64,000 nucleotides of DNA from Lineus longissimus (GCF_910592395.1 NC_088316.1:4714001-4778000), one strand, 5' to 3'; positions 12,418-23,504 are shown, counted from the first letter of the stretch. Numbers and translations are program-made. The notes: a model not told the origin generated them from the letters alone.

Positions 12418-12933
12418 AATAAAAAACCTGTATGATATATGATGTATACTTGCTAGGAGTACCTACCATAAAAATTGTTTCAAAAACGGGTCACTCATAA
12501 GAGAGATATTACACTTTTAAGGATTCCACTCTGGCCCCCTGGTGGCCAAGTTAAGTATCAAATCGGACTGAAATACAATGTCAGAGGTTGCCTTACCTGA
12601 GGGGTCCTGTGTACAAAGTTTCAAGTTCATAGCCCAAGTGGTTAAGAAACGTGCCACTGTTTTTGAAATAGGATACAACGATGGTCGACGGACACTTCGG
12701 TATTGTATAGCCTAACCTAGACGGTGAGCCAAAAGGTAGGTCACATCGACCTATATTAATATTTCCAGATGCCCAGTAGTTAGTCTACATACAAAGTTTG
12801 ACTTAACGTTCCACCTTCGCTGAAATATTAAAGTTTGATTTTTGTGATCTTCAAAAGCAGGACAAATAAAAAACCCAGATATTCTATCATGCAGTCTCAT
12901 CTGAAGTATTGACATTAAAAATGTCATGGTTCT

Positions 12934-13167
12934 TGTGCTGGAGTATAATTCAAGACTGTATACCAATCAACGACAACCACAACAAAATTGTACCGCAGGT
13001 TGCGGATATGTAATTTCGTGAAGTCATGATAGTTTATTTTCATGCAAACGAAGTGGTATAGTTTGGAAGATAAATATCTTGTGCAGTGAAAGACATTGTT
13101 TTTTTTGCGTCTGCTGAACTGTTTTATACCAAAATTAGGCTATTTTGTGGAAGTGCCGAGATCGAGT
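12934..13167 (+). repeat. 5' LTR remnant of BEL/Pao element
   Basis: Begins TGTGCTGGAGTATAATT and matches the 3' LTR over about 230 bp, ending at GCCGAGATCGAGT. It lacks about 17-20 bases that the 3' LTR has around 15,878-15,897. The true 3' border is unclear because the copies part company at this point. Confidence 0.8.
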
Positions 13168-13389
13168 AGTCAATAGTCAACACAATGACAATCTGCTGTA
13201 CGTTACGTCAATAGTCAAGTTTGAGAGAAGATTGGTGGTCGTCCTGGAGAAGTGGATTCGGTACAAGAGAGACTTTTGGTATACTGCCCCTACACTACAG
13301 TATGAGTAATGAGCGAACGAAACAGAACATTTTATGTGAATAATTATGTAAACTGTATTATATTTGATTTTGAAGACTTAAATACAAGA

Positions 13390-14046
13390 AAACTGGGACT
13401 GCCTTGCTAGATCCAAAACCACCCAGAGGGTCCACCAAGCCCCCATAATTTTTGGTCACAGAAGACCCAAAAACCTGAGGGACTTGTTAGTATAGGCGAA
13501 ACTGTCCCTGCCACAGGGGGCGCCACCAGGGACTATCAGTCTCGGCCCCGACAGCCAACTAGGACAAGGGCTCAACATCTCTCTTCCTGGAAGGGTGACA
13601 CCCCCTCCTCCCCCCCGGAGACAAGGGTGCACTAGAGCATCATGCAGATACTGTATCCGTCTCGACACCTCCGGCTCTATTCGCAGCCAAATTACGTCTA
13701 GCACACTCAACCAAGACTAACAGATTGCAAAAGTAGCAATTTAATTTACTGTCTATCATGCATCACATGTGGACTACAGTATGTGGGTCAAAAAAAACCA
13801 AACTATTGCACACGACTATGTGAGCTCTTCAGAAACGTCACCAAAAACAACAAGGATGACACTGTGGGTAAACACTACAACACCCCGGGACATAAGGGTC
13901 TGGATGACGTCAAAGCGCATGTGCTGACCTTCATCCGTCTTTCACCAACTCTCAGGAAGCCCTGCAAAAGAGATTGATCATAGAACTAGACTGGATCCAT
14001 CGCTTACGCACCACAGCTCCTTTTGGTCTAAATCTACTGGACTAAT
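13390..14046 (+). pseudogene. Penelope-like element, C-terminal GIY-YIG fragment
   Basis: Read in shifting frames, this segment follows the end of a Penelope-like element protein. First comes a HRRPKNLRDLL-like stretch (about 13,455). Then a Cys pair (CRYC) and a linker, then IYCLSC..CGLQYVGQ, the 'IY-x-YVG' signature of GIY-YIG endonucleases. A GKHYNTPGHKG histidine motif (13,869-13,901) follows. It closes with ELDWIHRLRTTAPFGLN, typical of the very C-terminus. At least two frame changes and stops make it non-functional. It sits between the 5' LTR and gag of the BEL element; no upstream RT domain is seen. Confidence 0.8.
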
Positions 14047-14200
14047 TAGTCACCTGACCGATGATACCTTACCTCGTCTTCATATATTTACCCAAAGTTC
14101 TCATCCGCAAGTGGGATAGTGAACAGATCAAGGAACAGGAGAGGAAGAGGTATAAGAAGAAATCACCTATGCCAACTTCCTCAACAAGCTGCTGGAAAAT

Positions 14201-14715
14201 TTGAAAGAGGCCCTTCAAGTAGCATGGAGGACAGAAACCCTGCCGGCTGCCAAAAGGGATAGTTTATCTACTGCAATGGGCAAGAGTCATACAAGGAGCC
14301 ACACACGTCAACCTTCAAAGCCTAGCGGATATGCCTTGAACGTGAATGAGGTGAAGAAGACAAAGGCTAGTCCGAGCTGTATTTTCTGTGAAGGGGACCA
14401 TCCATCATTCCGGTGCAACACTGCTCTGGGAATGAGCACTGATGAACGATTCAAGATGACAAAGGAACACGGAGCGTGCTTTAACTGCTTGTCTACTTCA
14501 CACGCTGTAAAGGATTGCAAGTCTAAGTTATGTTTAAAATGCTACAAACGTCATCATAGTCTCTTGCATTGGGAATCGAAATGTTGAACTACAGATAGTG
14601 GCACAAAAATGGATGCACCAACGGAGGCTGACAGGAGTGGCGACAAAGAAGATGTTGTGAATTCGGGTACCAGGCTAGTGACGGCACTACAAGAACCCCA
14701 CTCCGTACTCATGCA
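14201..14715 (+). pseudogene. BEL/Pao gag zinc-knuckle region
   Basis: The open frame encodes the nucleocapsid-like part of a BEL/Pao Gag. Cysteine clusters CIFCEGDH, CFNCLSTSH and CLKCYKRHH occur in the order and spacing usual for this family, where they bind the RNA genome. A single TGA (14,585-14,587) ends the frame just after the last knuckle. The same frame then stays open to the LINE insertion at 14,715 and matches the frame of the protease part beyond it. The frame may start upstream of 14,201 (no ATG chosen with confidence). The capsid part is missing. Confidence 0.85.
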
Positions 14716-15369
14716 TTACAGTCCCAAATGACATCCCCACTGATAGCCATTCTAACAGACTCACTGTCCACACTCCAAGCCCTAAGATCAGAAAACATCG
14801 AGTCAGAAATCAAAGATCTGAAAGAACACCTCCAAGATCTCACCAGTAACCACCACGTGGTCTTGCAATGGATTCCCGCCCACTGTGGAATACCTGGAAA
14901 TGAAAGGGCTGACCAACTAGCAAAAGAAGGAAGCCTACAGATCCAGCCAAATGGGAAGCAGTCATACAGAGAAATAACAACACTCCTGAAGCAGAAATGC
15001 AGAAATGACTGGAAGAAAATCCAGGGAAATCACCACCCCCAATCAGATCAGCTGTGGCTACTTGACCGAAAAGACGCTACTACCATCTACCGTCTAAGAA
15101 CAGGCCACTGTGGCCTGCGTGGGCATCTTAAACGTATAGGAGTAAGAGACACAGCAGAATGCCAATGCCAGACAGCAGTGCAAACACCAACGCACATCCT
15201 ACAGGACTGTCCTCAGTACCAGGATTTACGAAATAGATTCTGGCCTTAGGACACGAAGGTCGAAGAAAAGCTGTGGGGAACACAGCCGGACCTTCGGGCG
15301 ACAAGCCGCTTCATCTCCGCCACAGGACTGAGGTTATAGTACTTAGGCAGGTTGAACGCTGAAGAAGAA
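14716..15369 (+). mobile_element. 5'-truncated non-LTR retrotransposon (LINE) insertion
   Basis: The insert is flanked by an exact 11-bp duplication, GTACTCATGCA, at 14,705-14,715 and 15,370-15,380. It carries only the 3' end of a LINE: an RNase H domain, a short 3' UTR (the AAGCTGTGGGGAACACAG region) and a GAA-rich tail (GAAGAAGAAG). Removing it and one duplication rejoins the BEL gag and protease in a single frame, so it landed after the BEL element. Confidence 0.92.
14728..15249 (+). pseudogene. LINE RNase H domain and C-terminal tail
   Basis: The 173-codon frame is the C-terminal end of a LINE ORF2. TDSLSTLQAL (residues ~10-19) and QWIPAHCGIPGNERADQLA (~47-65) are RNase H motifs with the expected Asp, His and Asp. 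They are followed by a tail with RTGHCGLRGHL and a Cys/His cluster (CQCQ, HILQDCP). The domain degrades the RNA strand of the RNA-DNA hybrid during retrotransposition. Clades such as I or Ingi/Nimb carry RNase H; I cannot fix the clade. Endonuclease and RT are absent because of 5' truncation. Confidence 0.88.
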
Positions 15370-15380
15370 GTACTCATGCA

Positions 15381-15624
15381 AACCGCTATGGCAAAAATTG
15401 AGGCAAAGTCTGCTGTATCAAAGGCAAGAGTTATTTTCGATACTGGTAGCGGTGTGAGCTTCATCAGCAAAAGCAAGGCTAAAGAATTGCAATTAAAAGG
15501 AAAAGAGATGGACGCTGAATTCAGTCTAGCTGGTGGGGGCGACATGAAGATGAAAACAGAAAAGGGTCAATTTTGTTTGTGTACCATGATGCTGACTGAT
15601 GCCAAAGTTTTCTATTCAATTTAG
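15381..15624 (+). pseudogene. BEL/Pao aspartic protease fragment
   Basis: The frame contains LMQTAMAKIE followed by ARVIFDTGSGVSFISKSKA. DTGS is the catalytic aspartate motif of retroviral-type proteases, and the context is that of the BEL/Pao protease (DUF1758-like). It stops at 15,624, soon after a LAGGG-type flap region, so the protease is incomplete. No reverse transcriptase follows. It lies in the same frame as the gag part upstream of the LINE. Confidence 0.85.
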
Positions 15625-15793
15625 TTTGTTTGTGAAAACTAACTTGGTTAACTTGTGTTTTTTGACATAATTCATACCATATTACTGGTGTTTTTCTTCC
15701 ATAGTTATACCTATCGTGTTAATTAGCCAACTGACAATTTTGAATCGTAATTTGGTGTGAAAATTTCCCCAGGTGAATTTTCAGGGGGGAGAA

Positions 15794-16043
15794 TGTGTTG
15801 GAGTATAATTGAAGACTATATACCAAACAACGACAACCACAACAAAATTGTACCACAAGTTGCGGATATGTCATTTCCTGCAAATCATCTCGTTTCAAAG
15901 TCATGATAGTTTATTTTCGTGCATACGAAGTGGTTGGTTTGGAAGATGAATATCTTGTGCAGTGAAAGACATTGTGTTCTTTGCGTCTGCTGAACTGTTT
16001 TATACCAAAATTAGGCAATTTTGTGGAAGTGCCGAGATCGAGT
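15794..16043 (+). repeat. 3' LTR remnant of BEL/Pao element
   Basis: Begins TGTGTTGGAGTATAATT directly after the purine tract at 15,781-15,793 and aligns with 12,934-13,167. Its far end is either truncated or the 5' copy has extra sequence. Confidence 0.82.
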
Positions 16044-16265
16044 GATCAGCCATGTGAGTATAAACCGCATTAGAAAGCTATATACATGTAAATACTATGT
16101 CTGATCTGAAATATGCATATCAGGCCTAGTCTAACCCTTGCACTCTTGCACTTGCACTTAAATAACTAGATTTTAAGATAAGTCAAATGCAAATGTGCAG
16201 GCAGACCACTAATTTAGCCTCAAGTTCTGAACAGTTTTCTGTGCGTAAAAATCATGCCGACATAA

Positions 16266-17310
16266 ATGAAATGGCCAAGGGCCATTGTGCTCACCGTATA
16301 GATATTTGGTGGTTAGGAATTCATCCTGGTTAAGAAACATGTATAATATATAGGTCAAACCAAAGTTGGTATGACATGTGATGTATCGTTGCTTGGAGTA
16401 ACTACCATACAAATATCATCGAAAACTAGAATGTCAGTTGAGTCTTGCCAGACTCTGGAGTCCCCGCCACAGTGAGGCGTGGGTGTGTCAGGCTGTGCGT
16501 AAACCCCTTAATGTTGAAATGTGAACATTTTGGAGACATCTAGGCTTGAAGCGCATTTTTTCAACGAGTAGCAATTTTGCTAATCAAAGTCCGAAATGGA
16601 TTAGTTCTGGATATTGATTAGCAACTGTCCACAATTTACAGCAATTGTTATAGCATGACAAAATGATACCCCTTATTCTAAAGAGCCAAAAGCAAAATCA
16701 TTACTATGTGTAAGAAGTTCAAATCTCCCGCCACTGAGACTTTTCAGTGACCAAGAAGGATATATGCTGTATCTTTGCTAGGTGTACCTACCATAAATTT
16801 TCATCGAAAACAAGTCACTGATGATTAGCAAGATAATGCACTTTTTACCTTTTTAGTTGTGGCCCCCTGTAGGCCAAGTCAAGAATCAGACCGTTCAGAC
16901 CGAAATTCGGTGTCTGCGGTTATATGACAAAGGGAATTGTGTGCACCAAATTTCACTTTCATAGCCTTAGCGGTTAAGAAATGTGCCATAGTTACACTCA
17001 AAGGTCCAATTTACACCACCTCTGACCTCTGTGACCTTGAAAACTAAGTCAAATCAAAAACCTGTATGACATGTGATGTATCCTTCCTAGGAGTACCTAC
17101 CATAAAATTTTTATCAAAAACAGGTCACTTATAAGAGAGATATCACACTTTTTAGGTTTCCACTTCTGGCCCCCCTGGCGGCAAAGTTAAGAATCAGATC
17201 GAACTGAAATTTATTGTCAGTGGTTGTCTGACCTGAGGGGTCCTGTGTGCAAAGTTTTAAGTTCATAGCCCTGGCATTTAAGAAACGTGCCACTGTTTTT
17301 AAAATAGTTT
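16266..17310 (+). repeat. Interspersed repeat copy, interrupted
   Basis: It starts with the family left end (GGCCAAGGGCCATTGTGCTC) and holds monomer starts near 16,810 and 17,115. It is broken at 16,428 by about 320 bp of unrelated sequence that begins with TAGAATGTCAGTTGAG and ends near 16,745. Its first 100 bases supply the empty site for the MITE at 11,452. Confidence 0.7.
16428..16745. other. Unrelated insert within the repeat
   Basis: Not similar to the monomers on either side. It includes GTTCAAATCTCCCGCCAC, which loosely resembles a pol III B box, but no convincing A box precedes it. No clear target duplication. I cannot classify it. Confidence 0.4.
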
Positions 17311-17391
17311 AAAATCATGAAAAATTTGTGAAAGATGTGTTCAAACTCTGGCGATTTCATTTCAAGTCCTTGGGTGTCGAATTATGTCTCT

Positions 17392-17838
17392 GAAATGAAA
17401 CTGCCAGGGGCCATTGTGCTCACTGTATAGATATTTGGTGCTCTGGAACTCATCCTGGTTTAGAAACATTGTACTTGTATAGTAAATAGGTCAAACAAAA
17501 GTCGGTATGACATGTGATGTATCGTTGCTTGGAGTAAGTACCATAAGAATATCATCAAAAACAAGTCACTAATAAACGAGATATTCCACTTTTTACCTAC
17601 TTAATTTTGGCCTCCTGGTGGCCAAGTTGAGTACCAGATCATATTGAAATTCGGTGTCCGAGGTTACATGATGTAGGGAGTTATGTGTACCAAATTTCAA
17701 GTTCATAGCTTTAGTGGTTAAGAAACGTGCCATAGTTACACTCAGACCAATTTACGCCATTTGACCTCTGTGACCTTGAAAAGCAGGTTAAATCAAAAAC
17801 TCATATGATATGTGATGTATCCTTGCTAGGAGAACCTA
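17392..17838 (+). repeat. Truncated interspersed repeat copy
   Basis: The left end is altered (GGGGCCATTGTGCTCACTG) and one monomer follows. Its half-site cluster at 17,762 has a changed third site (AGGTTA). It ends where another left end begins at 17,841. Confidence 0.65.
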
Positions 17839-18296
17839 CTATAATGAAATGGCCAGGGCCATTGTGCTCACCACATGTGAAGAAAGATGGATAAAGAGCA
17901 TGGTATTGTGTCATGTAGTGTTAGGTTTGATGTAGGCCCAAGCAATTACCATTTCCCCAAAATGGCCAATTTACAGTACATTCGACCTCTGTGACCTTGA
18001 AAAGTAGGTCAAATCAAAGAAGACCCGGGTGACACATTGAATGATTGTTAGAATTAGATGTACTTATGATATAAAATTGGTGCCAATCGGGCAAGTAATT
18101 ACTAGGAATAATGGCATTTTGAAGAATTTAGGATTTGGCCCCCTCCCTGGAGGCCAAACGGCAAATCAGATCGCACCAAACTTCGGTACCTGAGATCACC
18201 TGACCAAGGGGTACATGTGTACTTAATTTGTGATCAATAGTCATTGCAGTTAAGAAACGTGCCATAGTTACGGCCTGACGGCCAATTTACGCCATT

Positions 18297-18325
18297 TGAC
18301 CTCTGTGACCTTGACAACAAGGTCA
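18297..18325 (+). promoter_or_regulatory. Nuclear-receptor half-site cluster (DR3 + ER8)
   Basis: Exact half-sites. The next two monomers repeat the layout at 18,597-18,625 and 18,899-18,927, giving nine half-sites within 631 bp. Confidence 0.4.
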
Positions 18326-18742
18326 AATTAAAAACCTGTGTGACATGTACTGTATGGTGGTTAGATGTACCCATGATATCAAATTGGTGGCAATCGGGCA
18401 AGAAGTTAAGGAATAATCACATTTTTAAGGTCTTTGGATTTTGCCCCTGGTGGTCAAGTGGTGAATCATATCGGACCAGACTTCGGTCCCCGAGATCACC
18501 TGACTAAGGGGTTAATGTGTACCAAATTTGGGATCAATAGTCATTGCAGTTTAGAAACGTGCCATCGTTACATCCTAACGGCCAATTTACACCATTTGAC
18601 CTCTGTGACCTTGAAAATTAGGTCAAATCAAAAACCCATATGATATGTGATGTATCCTTGCTCTGAGTACCTACCATAAAAATAAAATTGAAAACAAGTC
18701 ACTATTAAGCGAGATATTGCACTTTTTATCTTTTTTAGGTTT

Positions 18743-18757
18743 GGCCCCCTGGTGGCC
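18743..18757 (-). promoter_or_regulatory. CTCF-like core in repeat monomer
   Basis: Identical 15-mer to those at 12,233 and 12,533, about 140 bp after a half-site cluster, as in the other monomers. Confidence 0.4.
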
Positions 18758-19433
18758 AAGTCGAGAATCATAACAGATCGAAATTCGGCGTCAGAGGTTA
18801 TTTGATGTAGGGAATCATGTGTACTGAATTTCAAGTTCATAGCTTTATCGTTTAAGAAACGTGCTAGAGTTATACTCAAACGGCCAATTTACACCATTTG
18901 ACCTCTGTGACCTTGAAATCTAGGTCAAATCAAAAACCTGTATGATATGTGATGTATCCTTAGCAGGAGAACCTACCATAAAAATCGAAACCGAATCACT
19001 CATCAGAGAGATATCACACTTTTCAGGTTTCCACTTCAGACTGATGTCACAACCCAACTGGCAATGGCTTTGTTAAATATTAGAATAGCCATGATGTTTT
19101 CCTAATGTTTACTTACCCGTTCTGTGGAGGAGTCTAGCATGACAATATGCAACAGTCACATAGTATGATAGTCACCCTGCACAAATGATATACTAACCAT
19201 TGGGGAGCACTTCAAAAATATCCTAGTTCCACCCACTTTGGGCCCTGCTGACACAACAATTAAAGTGTAGTCAAGGCTGACAGCCAGGCAGGATCCTGGG
19301 ATATTAAAATGGCTTGAATTTTCTTATTCTTAGTGCAGGGACCATTCCGACCAGAATACATTGTTCGGGCTACATGTACCACCATCCTCCCTACATGTGC
19401 TCCTTTGATTGAATACTTTTAATGAGTGTTAAT

Positions 19434-20266
19434 GAAATGTTCCAGGGACCATGTGCTCACCTGTGTCAAAGGACCTTGAAAAGTAGGTAAAAAAACTGCA
19501 GACGATATATGATGTATCATTGCTAGAAGTACCTACCATATTTTTTTCAAACTTTTCGGACCAGTATTAAGCAACAATGGCATATTTTCACTTTTGACGT
19601 TTGGCCCCCTGGTGGTCAAACCATGAATTATATGATACCACGATTTGATCTCTGAGTAGGGGTCACCCAGGGGTACATTTGTACCAAATTTGAGATCTCT
19701 GGCTAAAGCTGTTACAAAAACATGCCACCGTTCTCTAACGGCGGTGCCGCCAGACGTCCTTGATCCTGTGGCCTTCAAAAGTAAAGAAAGAAAAATAACG
19801 CAGTGGATATATGATGCACCATTGCTAGAAGTACAACCATATGTTTTTCAAATTTTTTTCGGACCAGAAATATGGGAGCAATCGCATATTTTCACTTTTG
19901 ACATTTGGTCCCCTGGTGGCCAAACCGTGAATCATACGATGGCACGATTCAGTCTCTGAGTAGCGGTCACCCAGGGGTACATTTGTACTAAATTTGAGAT
20001 CTCCGGCTAAAGCGGTTGCAAAACGTGCCACCACTGTCTAACGGCAGTGCCGCCGACAGACTTTGACCTCTGTGACCTTGAAAAGTAAGTCAAATCAAAA
20101 ACCCAGAGGATACTTGTGATGTAGCATTGCTAGAAGTACCTACCATATTTTTTTCAAATTTTTCAGACCAGTATTAAGAGTGAAAACGCATGTTTTCACT
20201 TTTGACGTTTTGCCACCCATGTCTAACGATGGACACTTCGTCATTGTCAAGGCTCACAGGTGAGCC
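19434..20266 (+). repeat. Interspersed repeat copy with terminal hairpin
   Basis: Left end GGGACCATGTGCTCACC is degenerate. Two and a half monomers of a diverged subfamily follow (starts ~19,500, 19,800, 20,100; CTCF-like cores at 19,603 and 19,909). The right end is a perfect 7-bp stem with a 2-base loop at 20,251-20,266. Confidence 0.7.
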
Positions 20267-20819
20267 AACGAACTAGATTAACTCAGATAACCTGGGTTTG
20301 GAAAATGAAATGTATCCAATGGAATATCACTACATTGGCTCAAGGGCCATTTTTTGTGTCATTAAATGTGATGACCTCCTCTATAAGGCATTGTATTTTC
20401 TAGACCCTGGGTGGTGTAAAAACGCAACTGAAAAACGGCCAGATGACTTATAGAGAGAATTCATCATTCAATGGACAATACCATCAGCTACATGTACATT
20501 AGCACCCTGGAGAATCCAGTCCTGAACTCCAGGCATTACGTGCCAAGGTTCCGTCTCATCTCGTATTCCTGAATTCCGAGTCCCTCGATTGTACGTCCAG
20601 GAAAACAGCGCTCCCTTGCTGCTATAGTTGCGATAAAGTTCTGATTGAACTCATGCATTCAGATCTGGGGATCTTGGTGAGCACGATTGTTGAAGATTCA
20701 CATTAAAGGCTGAAAAGCAAAATGCAATAGTGTTATTGGAGAATCTCCCCCTTTTTTATTACACCAATGTTTGAAAAGGCCCCCCCAGGGATTGTGCATA
20801 TATCCCCTAAGGTATCTGG

Positions 20820-20945
20820 CGGGGGGGGGGGGGGGGGGCACAGGGATATGATATACAATCTGATGAATCCTGAAAATGATGCCAAACATGAATTGAAAAA
20901 TTGTCTTTGGCCATGGGCATGGAAGAACACCCCCCCCCCCCCCCC
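20820..20945. repeat. Poly-G and poly-C tracts about 90 bp apart
   Basis: A run of about 18 G begins near 20,821, and a run of about 17 C ends near 20,945. As inverted homopolymers they can pair with each other, and the G run could form a quadruplex. Run lengths in an assembly are unreliable. Confidence 0.8.
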
Positions 20946-22305
20946 ACACGCGCACATACTGCAAACCTTTGATCCTCACCCATAAGAATCTAATTCTGCC
21001 AAATGCATAAGTCGGTACCAAGAGAACTGCCTTGGGGGACTGAATATTTAGCTGAAGGATCAATCATGATATCCAACAGGCAATCTATCAGCAGTCCACC
21101 ACTTGTTAGATATTCTAGCCCACTTTCCCATTACAATGCACTCTATTAGGCCATAGAAAAGTGATTATTAGTTTGTAATTCTTGTAGGCCTACATGTAAT
21201 GTACCTATATAAAGAGCTAGGTAACATTTGCTAGCTCTACAAGACTTACAGAGATATCCCCCCCCCTCTTCTTCACAGTAGTCAAACAGGAATATCCCTC
21301 AACTTTGCACTGTTTATACACTTTTCCAAAACCCAATTTGTCATCAAAGCTTCTAAAGCCGCTGTAATATAAAAATTATCATCCAGACAGTGTACAATGT
21401 GTACACGAAATTATTGTACAGGGTTGTCAGAATGCTAAATGAAAAGAATATATGTATATTTTACCAAAGCTGCAATTTCGCAAAACTACCATTTAGGAAT
21501 AAGATGGCCATGTGTTCCTCTAAAAATGCTGTTCAGCTTTAGTCAGAATGAAAGTTTGTCCGATGCTGTTAAAAGATTTGTGAAAATTTAATAATTTTCA
21601 GAAATGTTAATGAATCGCAAAAATAAAATGGCGCAAAGATTTAGTTTTCAGTACTCATTTACGAAAGAAAGGTCAAGTCGAAAAATGACGTCATAAGAAT
21701 CTAAAGTTTCCCTTTTCTTGCCTTGCCTCTCAGCACATTTCATCCCTGCAGCTAAGCCTGGGGCTACGTATTGGGATTGATAGGGCTAAGCCGGTGGCAA
21801 TGACTAGCTGATTGAGATTATGACTTCCTAATAGATTCTGAGGGTGGCAAAAACCCTCAGGCAAATTGATTCCGCCTGCCTCCAGGAGCCCTCTCATGGT
21901 ATTCACATGATTCAGTTGTGGATTCAACAGGGATCAAAAACTTTCAGGGAGAGAAAAAATTAAAAAGTAACAAAGGACCCCTTCTCCCTAAAGGCCAAGC
22001 GAACTAACATTGACCTAAATAATAGGCCTACTTGTACATACAATACATGACATGACTTCTAGGATTGATGTTCATCGCCGGCAAGTTGGGTCAGTCCCGC
22101 ATTGAGTAAGGTCATACATATCAGCATATAGAGCGAAAATGTGCCAGAAATAACTACGTACCAGGTCTACGACTTCCTTAGACATAATCTAATAAGCCGG
22201 AAACCTCACTGGCGTAACTAAAACTCAGATCTGCTCAACCAAAAAATTGCACCGAACGCAGCAAATGCAACAGATTTTGGAAAACGCTAATAAGTGTATC
22301 GACAA

Positions 22306-23091
22306 GGCTTACTGGACTTTGCGCAACGAAACGAAACGAGCGAAATGGGGGAGCGACCATTATGTTTTTACCCCGGTACTCTAGCCTGAAAATTTGTTCG
22401 GACCTCGATCGAAGAAGGTACGACAAACAATTAATTAATCAACCCTTATGAGGTTCATTCATTTGAAGTAGAGAGGGTAACGTACATTGTGTACACAAAT
22501 CAAACACACACGCAGTGCTTGCATGCATTGCAGAGAACGACTTTTGAGTGATGACCCACACCCACCCAGGCTGAGACACATGTCTTGTTGGACATACCTA
22601 CCGATTTTTACTAAATAAAAGCATAACTTCATCACACTTTTCGGGGTTGAAAATGTACTCACGTAAATTAACAAAATTATTGGAAGCTCAAATGTCTGAA
22701 TGTAATGTATGCGCGTAATGTATACTCTCAGCAAGCGAATAGTTGTGATCGTCGGTTTTTGATACGAATCGTTTCCTGTATGGCCGTTACAAGCCGTTGT
22801 CTGAATATGATGTGAACCTGTTCACCGTTCAATGCTGCTCCCTGTGACGCTGTACCCGCAAATGTTCAATGAAAAAAATGCTGGATAATGACTTACACGG
22901 CTTGTTCGCATCGTAAACATAGTGGTACTCGCGTAAACTGTATTTGCGTTTGGCCTAATTTTACAACGATTACTCCCCATGTAACCACGATCTAGGATGG
23001 ACAGGCTGTGTATTATGAATAGGAAAAGTCACCTAGGTACCGTTGCGTAGAATAGTTTTTTGGCGAAATATTGCGCAAAGTCCAGTAAGCC
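22306..23091. repeat. 21-bp inverted repeat pair, 744 bp apart
   Basis: 22,306-22,326 is the exact reverse complement of 23,071-23,091 (TTGCGCAAAGTCCAGTAAGC plus C). Similarity extends weakly on the tip side. No transposase or target duplication found between or beside them. Confidence 0.6.
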
Positions 23092-23217
23092 TATCGACAA
23101 TGGGGTGGGCGGGAAAACCAGAACGTCTTGGTAGCGCTGATGATCGAGGGGGCGTCTCCGCGGTTTAGCCCAGCAACAGCTTAATATGTAAAGAGCAATC
23201 TCTAGTGAACTCACACA

Positions 23218-23375
23218 ACTGTTTGACATGGGGGAGCCCCCAAACCCCCGTCCTTCTGACATATATAGCCAGTACATTGGGGGATGAGTCCCCCAAACCC
23301 CCTCCCCGTTCTCTGAAAGTGACAGGTTTTAGTCAGTACATTGGGGGGAAGGCCCCCCACCCCCCCCCCCCCCAC
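23218..23375 (+). repeat. Short GC-rich direct repeats with a poly-C tract
   Basis: Three variants of ...CATTGGGGGA..CCCCCAAACCCCC... spaced about 60 bp, the last running into a C tract (23,357-23,373). Each has a GGGGG/CCCCC hairpin. Confidence 0.6.
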
Positions 23376-23504
23376 CATTGGACTCTAAAAATAGAATTCC
23401 TTGGAGACGCTGAACAATAAGGCCCCATAAAGAAATAGTCCCCGCCCCGGTAGCTGTCTCATATCTGCTGAAAGAAGCAGCTCTTTGTGGTGAAATAATA
23501 ATTG

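Larger units (their letters stand above)
11383..12730 (+). repeat. Full interspersed repeat copy with about 3 monomers
   Basis: The left end carries GGCCAAGGGCCATTGTGCTC, found again at 16,270 and in altered form at 17,400, 17,850 and 19,440. The right end is GGTGAGCC. Inside are tandem monomers spaced 299-305 bp, seen from repeated starts of AAGTCACTAATAAGCGAG-like text at ~11,880, 12,185 and 12,484. A TTAA MITE interrupts it at 11,452-11,778. Related sequence lies on both outer sides (11,150-11,380 and 12,734-12,930), so the copy may be nested in a relative. Confidence 0.75.
12934..16043 (+). mobile_element. Degenerate BEL/Pao LTR retrotransposon with nested insertions
   Basis: Two directly repeated LTR pieces (12,934-13,167 and 15,794-16,043) enclose gag zinc knuckles and an aspartic protease of BEL/Pao type, all on the plus strand. 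A purine tract (AGGGGGGAGAA) directly precedes the 3' LTR, as expected for a plus-strand primer. The body is far shorter than an autonomous element: reverse transcriptase, RNase H and integrase are absent between 15,625 and 15,780. A Penelope-like fragment and a LINE are lodged inside. Confidence 0.85.
17841..19040 (+). repeat. Interspersed repeat copy with four monomer cores
   Basis: Half-site clusters lie at about 17,983, 18,297, 18,597 and 18,899, spaced 300-314 bp, and each keeps the 29-bp layout. Similarity stops near 19,040 with no terminal hairpin, so the right end is missing. Confidence 0.75.

Noticed and set aside
13503-13520. GGGGGCGCCACCAGG as another CTCF-like site
   Set aside because: Lies in the Penelope-like coding remnant and does not have the consensus order of bases.
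16700-16730. Possible pol III B box suggesting a tRNA-derived SINE
   Set aside because: No A box at proper distance, no oligo-T end and no target duplication.
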